Shown here in pieces: positions 11,881 through 23,200 of a stretch of DNA of 64,000 nucleotides (position 1 is its first letter; each line of letters opens with the position of its first letter). The notes below the pieces were generated by a model. The model was not told the origin of the DNA. It made no database searches and was given only the letters and a program-made list of their open reading frames with translations. Where the stretch lies: assembly GCA_964017065.1 (NCBI GenBank), contig OZ024787.1, positions 6,259,301 through 6,323,300 on the forward strand, written 5' to 3'. Both the position numbers and the translations under genes were made by a program. The stretch comes from Haliclona indistincta (taxonomy: Eukaryota > Porifera > Demospongiae > Haplosclerida > Chalinidae).

Positions 11881-11946
11881 TTATTATGCCATACGGTAGC
11901 AGTGCTATATTTAGGGTTGGAACAAAACTAGATGGCAGCTACACTA
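11881..11946 (-). repeat. Right end of a composite repeat, inverted
   Basis: Read on the minus strand it gives TGTAGCTGCCATCTAG, then CAACCCTAAATATA, then an imperfect palindrome ending GGCATAATAA. This is the same terminus as at 22430-22477, in the opposite orientation and only about 85 bp from the end of the preceding copy. The rest of this copy was not identified. Confidence 0.6.
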
Positions 11947-12907
11947 TGCTATTCTTGTATTACTTCACTCTTGTAAATTTCAGCCCCCACAGTTCTTGAT
12001 GATGGGTAGAAGGTATTTGCAATGAATCCATTAAGATAGTCAAGAAATCATGATGTTACCAAAACAATATGGGTGAAGTATGTACGGCACTCGTGTGTCG
12101 TCACTGTACGCATTTCAACTGATTCTAACTTTCTGAGGCTTTTTACACAGTGCTACAGAGGCATCAGCAGCAACATAAACCAAGTCTAAGGTGAGTTCAC
12201 AAGGCACTGTTGTGTATTATTTTTGAACTTGAATAAGTGATGCCCAACTGGCGCAGACGTGTGAAAAGAGTTGTGGCGGAGGGACTGCTGCCTCGGTGGC
12301 TGCACCTCGAAGGAGTGGTCGGATAGCTGGTAGTAACCAGGATGTCCATAGTCGTTTGTCTACTCATGAAGATGGAGCCTCCTCCAGGTCACCCGTGCCC
12401 AGTTTTGCCCAGTCAGTCTTTTAGCTGTCAGGGGTAGCCTCAAATCCAGCACTCTACTCCCCCTCTCTCTTGCCCTTCTAAGTCACCGCCACCTGTATCA
12501 CCATGTCAATCTGTGTCTGATTCGTTGCCTCGGAAACCACATATGAGACGCCCTCTTTTCTTCTTCCTATGCCTCCTGCTCCTCTATCAAATCCTCTCAT
12601 TTCTACTCGAGCGGCAGTATTCTCTCAAGCCTCTCTCTTTTTTCAATTCTTTCAACTATAACATGTATTTTAATTCTTTTTCTCCATTGTAAGTTCCTGT
12701 CCTCATTGCTTTCTAAACTCTAGCTTTTACTTGTTGACTCCATGCTCGATCTACTGTTCTCTTGTTTGCCTCTTAAAAAAGTTTTCACCTAACCATGTTT
12801 GACTTTATTTTGTGGCTGACCACTTATGACATTCACTTATACTAGTGGCTAACCTCTTTCTCTCATGTACCTAGCCTCATGCTATTCTACATTATCACTG
12901 TACTTAA
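11947..12907. other. Intergenic or intronic DNA, nothing recognised
   Basis: It could hold the missing 3' exon of the death-domain gene. A 12240-12420 stretch is moderately open on the plus strand but has no recognisable domain and no good splice frame. The C/T-rich 12430-12660 part is low complexity. Confidence 0.4.
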
Positions 12908-13612
12908 GGTGACGGTTACCAGTTTGAGCTAATTAAGAATATAAACATCTGTAGCAGCAAAAGGAAGCATACTATAACGTTTTGCAGACCATCATTCGAT
13001 CTGGCAAAATCAGTTGTTCTCTAAAAGTAAAATAAGCAAGCAGCAGATAGAACGCGCCGTCTGGTAGCGGGCTAAATGAATGAGACTAAAAATGCATTTT
13101 CTTGCACCAAAATTCTCTTAAACGGCTCGATGACAGCTAGTGAAAGTAGTATCTAGCAGTGCTCCAGGACCTCCTCGAGTGCCTGAACCTGTTTACTCGG
13201 CTACTGATAAACATAGCGCGACTTACAGGCAAACAGGTCTAAACTCGCTGTGATTTTATGGCGTCCTCGCGGACATTTCACTGAATAAGTTGCGCTATGT
13301 TTACCAGTAGCCGAGTAAACAGGTTCAAGCACTCGAAGAGGTCTTGGAGCACTACTAGATACTACTTTCGCTAACTGCCATCGAGCCGTTTGAGAGAATT
13401 TTGGTGCAAGAAAATGCATTTTTAGTCTCATTCGTTTAGCCCGCTACCAGAAGACGCGTTCTATCTGCTGCTTGTTTATTTTACTTTTGGAGAACAACTG
13501 ATTTTGCCGCATCGAATGATGGTCTGCAAAACGTTATAGCATGCTTCCTTTTGCTGCTACAGATGTTTATATTCTTTGAATATTAATTAGCTCAAACTGG
13601 TAACCGCCACCA
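12908..13612. mobile_element. Long foldback element (about 310-bp arms)
   Basis: The left arm, from about 12908, is repeated in inverted form to 13612, with a loop of about 60 bp near 13225-13285. The tips are GGTGACGGTTACCAGTTTGA and TCAAACTGGTAACCGCCACC. The arms differ by scattered substitutions and one short insertion near 13575. No transposase is encoded. The open frame at 13201-13431 is a shadow of the palindrome. Confidence 0.8.
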
Positions 13613-14249
13613 TTATTGTAATCATTCACCATTCTTTACCTTATCCTTTATGGTCAAGCTATTGTATTAGCTATTTGTTTGGTCCTGCTGTACTGCAAAT
13701 TATTATAAAATTCCTAGAAATGTATACACACCATGGGCAATGAGTTATTTCAGGGTGTTGTCAGAAACACGAAAGATTATATTGCTGTCACATCATCTGA
13801 CGACCTCTAATACCTCAAGAGATTAATTTAGAAACGATAAAAATCAGTACTCTTTAACGTCCTGGGCAATAATTGGCTAACCCATGCTTTACCTAGGCTG
13901 TACGGAATATACTGTAGATCATATTATTTTCGAGGACGGTCACGATTTTTGTGAATGATCTTGCTTTCTGAAAATTGCTATCATGAAATTTCAGAATAGA
14001 CTTTAGCTAACAAGCTCATACGCAAAATTTGTTTTCGCGAACTAAGTCTTTGCTTTTAATTCGTGAAATATATTTACGCTCTATATACGGTGCAATCGGT
14101 GGTAAATTTAACGCTTTGTACCCTCAGGCAATAAAATTAACCACCCATGGGTATATTGCGTATTATGTACAGCCTCGGTAGCCAACTGTAATTTACGTAG
14201 TATTATATTACTGTGTTATACTATATATGCATGGTCTGAGAGCACTTAC
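13613..14249. other. Intergenic or intronic, decayed repeat
   Basis: No coding signal. The 13900-14110 part has scattered TTTTCG/CGAAAA-type inverted pieces resembling the small element at 7438-7568, probably a degraded copy. Confidence 0.4.
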
Positions 14250-17200
14250 CAAATTTAACGGCCATTTTCCTAGCTAGCACATCCCTTCCAACCAATTTTA
14301 GAGCATGGACCAGTTTTTCTGGAGATGTATCATAACGTCCTCTTAGCCAGGTAGCTAGCATCTCACTTAGACAATTCATACAGCCATGAAAATCCTTTTG
14401 AATGACTAGACAAAAGTGATGTTCAATCCCTAAAAATTCTCCCACTATAAACCATTGATCAGCCACCTCAATCAACATTGATAGCAACTCTTGATGGTTA
14501 TTCATATCTACATAAAGTAGCAGTGTGTAATAACATCATACATGTGAGGGACTATCTACATACACAAAACAAAAACATGGGTACAATAATAATTATTGTC
14601 ATTTTTCCCATTGCGGTTCCAGATTCAGCGTGAAGATAGAAGCTAACAACTACAGTGCGACAGAATGTTCTAACCAACATCTATAGGAAGAGCTAACTTG
14701 CAGGTTTTCACCATAGATATGTGGCGAACAATTAACTCAGAAACTAACTATTCATTTCCTGTCTTGTATCACTATAAAAGTGCATGTGTGCAAATAATAA
14801 GAGAGCTATTTTGGATGCACGCTACACTGGTGTCAGAAGTGGGATTCACTATGGCGGATGGAGACCCTCCTGCTCCGCGTCCGTTCAGTGCCCGACCACC
14901 GGCCAAGTTCAGCACTACTTCAGACTTTCACCTGTGGACACAGAGATTCGAGCTCTATATTTTGGAAGCTGGTCTTCCCACAGAAAAACAGTCGAGCGAG
15001 CTACTGTCGCTGTTAGAGGACGAGCCATTTCGAGTTGTTAGTCAGTTGGGGCTGGTGAGCGCAGCTACTGCTTATGAAGACATCAAGAAAGCGCTACAGC
15101 AACAGTTCAGTCCAACGGGAACTGAAACCGAATGGCAGTTCAAGCTACAGTCCCGGCGTCAGAAACCTGAAGAGAGTTTGGCTGAATTCGCCGGACAGTT
15201 GCGCATGCTGGTGGATAGAGCTTACCCTGACTGGGAGCCTAAACAGCGGCTGGAGTTGGCAAGGAACCAATTTATTCAAGGGATACACTCTTCTACCACG
15301 CAGCTTGTCCTCATGAAAGACAAAACGAAAGACTTCGCAGGGGCTCTGGAGCTACCTCAAGCAACGGAAGCCGTACAAACAGCACAGAAGCGTATGCGAA
15401 CTGCTACCGTGAAAGAAAACGAGGTCAATGTTCTTCAAACTCCTCCGACTGGGCAGTTTCAGGAGCTAAGTCATCAGGTTAAGCAACTAACTGAAGCAGT
15501 TGCTCGCTTGCAGGCTACACCAACTCGTGGACGACGTCCGCAATATCAAGGTCGATACCGAGGTCAATTTCAACAAGGTCAACAAGGACCTGTTTGTTGG
15601 TCATGTCATCAACGTGGACATGTCAGACGAAACTGCCCTCAACAACAGCAAATACAACCACCAACACGTCAACCAAAGCATCGTGGACTGGGAAACTCTG
15701 CAGTAGAATCCACACTTGCAGTTCAAGGGCTGGTTGGATCAAGGGTGACCCGCATGTTAGTGGACACTGGTTCAGCTGTCACTATCCTTCACGATGAGGT
15801 CTGGAAGGGAGCAGGAAGCCCTCCAATAGAGACGCTTCACCGTCCAGTGGTTGCTGCTAATGGAGAGGAGCTGAGGTTATTGGGTCAAACGAGTGTTACT
15901 ATTACTTTGGGAGAATTTAAAATTGATCACCAAGTACTGGTAAGCCAGAGAGCTAACTCAGGGGTGCCTATTAGGAGCAGATTTCCTTACTGAACATGGC
16001 TGTATTGTTAACTTGCAGACTATGTGTCTCTCCATAGGACAGCAGACTGTCCCTCTTCTTCAACAAACAGAGTCCTCTTGTAGCAGTTGTGTATTCATGG
16101 CTGAACCCACACAAGTTCCTGCGCAACATCAACAACAACTCCGTGTATGCTTGTCATCTGGAGATGGACCTGTTACCTCTGAGCAGATAGGTATGCTGAT
16201 TCCAGAACCCAAGTTCCTTGAGAATCATGGTGTTTTAGCTGCTCATTCTCTTTCCACTATAGACAGATCTATGAAGAGTGTCGTGTGTATTTTGAATCCA
16301 AATCCTTCACAAGCCACTTTTCATAAAGGAGAAAAACTTGGAAATCTGCAAGTACTACAGTCGACCGAAGTTCTTGCCTTGTCTCCGCAGAAGTCTACAG
16401 AAACTATCCATCTACCAAGTATGGAGAAAGAGGCTGCTTTGCAACAGATGGAGGCAGACGTTGATGGATTGTCAACATCACAACGATTCCAACTACACAA
16501 GTTACTCAGCGATCACATTGATGTCTAGCCTCGTACCCAGGCTCTCTGGCGGAGATTTAATTATGCGTGGGTGTTGAAATGCGGGGGTGGCGATTGAGAG
16601 CCTGGTATCTAGCGTTTTGAATTAATGAGCTGTCAGAGCAGAAGCACGTGCAATGACGTATTAACGCCCACCGAGATATCGTTATGACGTCTTTGTTTAC
16701 AACATGGCTGCGCCTTCACTGCATTGATCGAGCGCCTGCGTCTCCCACAAGCCTGACTTTGCCTACCATAAGAGCGCATCAAGTGGGGCAATGCTTACAC
16801 AAAGCATATGACCCGTGTAGCTCCACGAAATGCGTTCCAGTTTATCAAGACTGAGGTAAAGCCTCGTACGTCCACGTGTCTATGCCTGGTATACTTGTAC
16901 TAGCGTGCGGGCAACTCTCTCCAGTTGTCTGCTCTCTTAACAGCCTAAAAACTATCTGGAACGCGTCGCAAATTTACATAGCCAACAGCATAGCCATAGT
17001 GCACGATCAGAATCAGTCATCCCGTAAACGTGACGCAAAGTAACACAATAGTGAACTAAAATATACGGATCCATGGAATTCCATGGATCGTCTGCGCATC
17101 ATGTGCGAATCAGTGGATACCAGGCTCTCAATCGCCACCCCCGCATTTCAACACCCACGCATAATTAAATCGAGCCTGGTACGAGGCTAATTGATGTCAT

Positions 17201-20200
17201 ATCAACAGGGCCAGGCGTACAAAGTTACTGAAGCACAAAGTTAACACAGGCAACTCTGCTCCAGTCAGACAACCATTGAGAAGACTTCTTTATCATAAGC
17301 GAGAAGAGGTGGACAAGATGCTAGATGATTGAGCCAGCCTATGGTCCTTGGTCATCTCCAATAGTTCTCGTCACTAAAAAAGATGGTTTCTCACGTTTCT
17401 GTGTCGATTTCAGGAAAGTCAACGATCTCACCATCAAAGATGCTCATCCAATTCCAAGACTGCCTTTTGGTTTAGCAAATGCCCCCAGTACTTTCCAGCG
17501 ACTGATGGAGCTTGCCTTGTCCGATCTACACTGGAAAACATGTCTGGTCTACTTGGATGATATAATCATCTTCAGCAGAACAGTAGAAGACCATTTTTTG
17601 CGACTTGCAGAGGTTTTTCAACGACTTCGAGATGCAGGTCTGAAGTTGAAGCCGAGTAAATGCAAGTTGCTTCGAACAAGTGTCAAATACCTTGGCCACG
17701 TCGTCAGTGATCGTGGAGTGGAGACAGACCCAGAGAAGACCCTGACTGTCACAACATGGCCGACACCTTGCAATACGAAAGAACTTCGACAGTTCCTCGG
17801 TTTTGCCTCATACTATAGGAGGTTTGTTAAAAAATTTTGCCATGATTGCTGCACCTCTATATACCCTCACAGAGAAGAATAAAGAATGGTTGTGGACAGA
17901 AAAATGTGAAACAGCATTTCAAGATTTAAGGGACAAACTTACCTCATCACCTGTACTAGCCTTTCCTGATTTTAATCAAAATTTTATCTTGGATTGTGAC
18001 GCTAGCGGTGAAGGATTGGGTGCAGTACTATCTCAGTGCGATAATGGGATAGAGAGACCTGTGGCGTATGCAAGTCGGCGGCTTACAAAATCTGAGCGAC
18101 GATACTGCGCAACCAGAAGAGAAATGCTGGCATTAGTCTGGGCTGCTCAACATTTTCAATCTTATCTTCTTGGTCGCTCTTTTCTTGCTCGTACAGATCA
18201 TCATGCTCTCAAGTGGTTACAGTCATTTAAAGAGCCTGAGGGTCAAGTGGCACGATGGTTAGAGCTACTCTCAAGATTTGATTTTACTGTCAGCCATCGT
18301 GCTGGGCAAAAACATGGGAATGCAGATGCTTTATCCCGAAGACCTTGCTCTCAATGCGGCGAAGGTCGTCAGTGGGAGGATGTTCCACATGGAGGAGCAT
18401 GCAAGAGACTTCAATTGGTCCTTCCGGCAACTCTTGTTCCTGTTGTTTTGGAGGAGCTACACGACTCAACCACTGGGGGTCATCTTGGAGTGACCAAGAC
18501 TTTGGAAAAAGTCCGACAGAGATTTTATTGGACTGGTCAGCGACGAGATGTCGAAGATTGGTGCCGTTGTTGTCCATTGTGTATCTCCAGAAAGCCGAGT
18601 CCTTCCAAGAAACCACGAGCACAAATGCAAATAGAACAAGTAGGGATACCTCTGCAACGAGTAGCTATGGATATCTTGGGACCTTTACCTATGACACAGG
18701 CTGGTAATAAATACACAAGTAATAAAAACATTTTAACCAAAATACAAGAGATTTAGGGTTGGTATACATTTGTTGATGCCGGCATGGAAACAAGATTTTG
18801 AAATGAAAAGGATTGTAACAAATAGCAGTGTACTGATACCTCCCTATTAAATTAACCAAAACTATCGAAAGCAGTTAATTTAGGGAGGTAGCATTACACT
18901 GCTATTGTTACAATCCTTTTCATTTCAAAATCTTGTTTCCATGCATCGACAAATATGTACCAACCCTAAATCTCTTGTATTTTGGTTAAAATGTTTTTAT
19001 TACTTGTTTGTTTTCGTTTTTATTAGTGACTTAGTTGGCACTTATGCTAGTACAGTGTAAAGAGCCTCTTGAACTATTTCAGCCGAGACCGGGGCCGGTA
19101 CGACGGTAGTGCAGCTGGTGATCGCGGACTCTACACTGCATGCATGCAGCAGCAACACGTACCATACAACACTAGCTAAGCTTAATCTAGCATTCTTACA
19201 AGCCTGAAGAGACAAATCCAGTGTAACAGTGAAGATTTGCACGTTGTCTGCTGTGAACAACACTGCTAGTGGCAGCAGCACTCGCATTCCAAGCAATTTG
19301 TACTAAGGTGCGCTTGTATTAGAATAATTACATACACGGGCGTGCGCGAGTAGGCGTAACCAGAGATTATTAACCCTTTAATTACTAAATTATCTTGCTG
19401 AAATTTTAACCTCGTAAATGCTGACCACTTCTCTTGTGAATATCTCGTGTGTCTTTTGTGCTACTGGTCTCAAATTTGCGTCCTTTTACGCCGGTGAGTA
19501 GCCGCAATTGCCCACACTCAAGTCAGTCGATATGCCCCTCCCACTTCGAAAGTGAAGCCGATAAAGTGCAACGACCTCGTCAAATTTTGCTCAAAGTTAG
19601 TGCTTTGGGGCTGGATACTGAAGAGTACACTCAACTAGCAGTGGTTTTGGTGAGTGCAAAATGTAGTCCAGATCATAGAGAATGCACGAAAATGTGTTTC
19701 CGAGCACCCTGAAGCCATAAAATGTCCTAATTTTCTTGGCAGCCATTTTGTTTTTCCTAAAATGTTGTGAAATTTGCACTGAAGCCATAGAAATGCCGAA
19801 GCCAATACGTTTAGCACAGGGGGCGCGCCGAAAACCGGTCAATTTTTTGCGGCTATTTGTATTCTTCAATTTGGCTCAATTTTGGGATATTTTAGCACTT
19901 TTTCATAAAGTTATGGTGTCTGAAGTATGCATGTCGCCAAATGGCGACAATAGGGGTTAAAGGGTTAATACTATCTACGTAACCGGGATAAGAAACTGTC
20001 AATCAAAATGTATTGCGCGGAGTGTACCCATGCGCGTTTCGACCATGGTTTCGAAAATGACGCAAAGAATTTACGTAATAGAGTGTGCAGCTACTGACAG
20101 TTTTTCCACTCTTACACTCATAGTTCTTTCCCTTTGTAACGAAAGGAGGCGTTTCTGCGTAGCTTTACCAAGTAACTCTAAAGTCGCCACGTTCTTCGTC

Positions 20201-23200
20201 TGCAGTATAGTCAGGGGTGGATCTCAGACAAGGTAAACGGCCGAGTATGATGTAAAAACAGCTTGTAAACACATCCATGGCTTTGTGAGATGTGTTCTAC
20301 TAGTTTTGTCTAGTGTACTATAAAGTTCTGGTAGTAGGTCATGTAAATATCATAATTTTGTGTCTGAATATTGCTTTTTGTGTTAGTTAGAGGCGTAGCA
20401 AGCTGTTTTTAGTACTGTTTTTGTGAACACATCCATGCAAAGCCTACGTATTTGGTACAAGTTTTAATGGTTTTTTATGCTACTTGGACTGTTAGTGTGT
20501 GTAAATGTCATAGTTGTAATCTTCTACTTTTATGGTTTGCATGAGTAACGGCTAGCCTCACCGAGTGCTCTATCACGCAAGCATATTACATTCCGTACAG
20601 TGCGAAGGGCGAACGCCTGAAAAGAACAGGTAAAGGAAGACGAAGTACTTTCTCCGCACTCAAAACCACATTTTCGACTACTTTAGTTTTCTTTTTCAGT
20701 TCTTGCATCGTTATAATCTCTCTCAGAAGCAGCCATGGTACTTGTCCCGTCGGCGGAGAGCACGTTGTAGTTACCATAACAACTGTAAGGTATAAACAAA
20801 TTACGTCATTACAAGCGAAACGCGCATACCCATAGTGACACAAGATTGTCACAGTTTCTTATCCCGGTTACGTAGTATTAATAATCTCTGGCGTAACCTA
20901 GTAAGGTAACCGCCCCTAATTCCGGACGGTTCCTAATTCCGGACACTCTACTTTTCATGCTGCATTTCTCAAGAACGCGTTGACGTAGTTTAGCCATTTT
21001 TACTACGCAGGTAGAGCTATCATAGGAGCATCATCTCACTGAGTTTTAAGTACTAAACTATTACCAGTGGTGCAGGAATACGGGTAGAACTAGCACTACT
21101 AAATAATTGATCGAAACTGCACCCAACGTGATTTGGTTTTGTCCACCAATCTTAGCTACTGTTGCTTTGGCGAGTGATCTTGCACGCTGACAGACTTCAA
21201 TATCACTACATATAACTTTTTATGATAGCAATGAGCGGCAGTAAAGTAGTTGAGTCAACTACTGCTGTAAATTTTAGTCAAAATTCAACCTACGTCGATT
21301 TCTATCTTATTTTGCACTGCAGTTCTGTTGAATACTTCAACTGTGGTTGATGTTACGGTGCTGAGTATGCAGCAGCAGGGTTGTTCAACCACTCACTGGT
21401 AATTTCTGTCATGCAAACAGCAGTTACAGGCATTTTACACAAAAATTTCGTTCCCAGCTGATTCGGTTGCTCAATAATCTAAAGTCAAGCCTGGACTAGT
21501 AGTCTTGGGAATTGCAGTGAGTTGATTGAGTCTTTCATCGCTTAACATCGAAAGTAATAGCTTTGGCAACTTGCACCATGCTTGCAGGGTTGCACAGACC
21601 AACCTGTAGAAGTGTCCGGAATTAGGGTCCGCCCCCTAAAATTGAAGAGTTCAAAAAGCGGTAAACAAACCTGCCGCTCGTTTACAAATCGAACAATTAC
21701 TGCTAGAATTGTACAGTGTCGTCAAGAAGAAGGCCCAAGGATTCTACTAAGGTGTAACACTTGGAACTTTCGCCCGTAGAAATTACTGAAATTCCGATAA
21801 TAGCACAACGTGTCCGGAATTAGGGGCGGTTACCTTAACGGAGTTCAAACAGAATGATGATGGAATGGAGTCTGTTATGGACCAAAAATCGCTGTTTTCT
21901 TGGAAATACTCGCTTCTGTTAGTGTTTTAGGCTTAAATAGATATCAGGTGCACTGCTCCCAACGACTAGTGTAGTTGCTGTGTAGGTTTTGTCTTGAATA
22001 GCTCACTCGCCACGGCGGTAGGCCGAGTATAATTTTATGGAGAAGAAGAAGAAGAAGGAGGAGGAGGAGGAGGAGGAGGAGAAGAAGAAGAATCGGGTGA
22101 CCACGTGAACTCTGGTTTACCACCTTAGACCTGGTTTCTTTTGCTTCTGAAGGTCTCTTTATAATCGCACAAATCGTGCAAAGAACGTCAGAACGTTAGA
22201 TTAGCTTGAAACGCCCGTATGGCGAAGATATGGCAGTGCCGTACTTAGTGCCTCCAGACGAGACGCCATCTTGTCATGCCCATAGCAACTGGCCTTATAG
22301 TCTTTATGAGTAGACTCATTGTAAGCGCTTACCTCTTAGGATAGCCCCTAGGTAGTTAAAATACCCCTGATGTCGTCAACAGCCAAGATATACGTGAATT
22401 ATTGCGTTTAGCCTAGGTGTAGCCGCCATCTTGCTTTCCGCCCAACCCTAAATATGCCACGTCTACCGTGTGGCATAATATTGGTCATTGGTGATTATTT
22501 TACCAAATGGACAGAGGCTTTCCCCATGCCAAATATGGAGGCTCAAACTGTTGCTCATATTTTTGTTAACCAATTTGTGTGTCGTTTTGGTTCACCTCAA
22601 TATGATATCTCCATACAGATCAGGGCCGTAATTTCGAGTCTTGTTTACTCAAGCAAACCTGTGAGCTCTTAGGGATAAAAAAAACTAGGGCTACACATTA
22701 TCATCCCCAATCTGATGGCATGATCGAGCGATTCAACAGGACTCTGTTGACAATGCTAAGCCTTGCAGCAGTGGAAGATGAGACTCACTGGGATGTTAAG
22801 CTCCCCATGCTAATGATGGCATATCGATCGAGTCAACATGAAACAACTAGAGCCTCGCCCTACAGTCTGATGTTTGGACGAGAGTTACGTTTGCCAGTGG
22901 ATCTCATGTTTGGATTGCCAGAGACTGATACTTCTCCCAACACTAATCAGTATGCACTCAGGTTGAGAGAGAGGTTAGAAAAAGCATATCATCATACTCG
23001 TGAGCATACTCGGGCACAACAACACCGGCAAAAAGATTTATATGATCAGAGGGCATGTGGCAATCCTTTTAAAATGGATGATCTTGTTTGGTTACATCAT
23101 CCTGCTGTACCACGGGGACAAGCACATAAATTTCACCGTCCATGGAGAGGTCCATTTAAGATTGTCAAGGTCTTGAGTGATTCCCATTACAGAATCACAA

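Larger units (their letters stand above)
18714..22477 (+). mobile_element. Large composite hairpin-headed repeat inside G1 integrase
   Basis: The integrase frame breaks at 18713 and resumes at 22478, which fixes the limits of the insert. It starts with a foldback hairpin (arms about 18716-18850 and 18880-19007, with TTAGGGTTGG in one arm and CCAACCCTAA in the other). It continues through nested MITEs and a purine tract at 22038-22092, and ends TAGCCGCCATCTTG, CCCTAAATA and the palindrome TATGCCAC with GTGGCATA (22453-22477). At most one base is duplicated at the target. The plan is the same as for the three repeats in gene B. Confidence 0.7.

Noticed and set aside
13201..13431. Open frame of 76 residues on the minus strand
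   Set aside because: It lies in one arm of the 12908-13612 foldback; no domain and no splice context.
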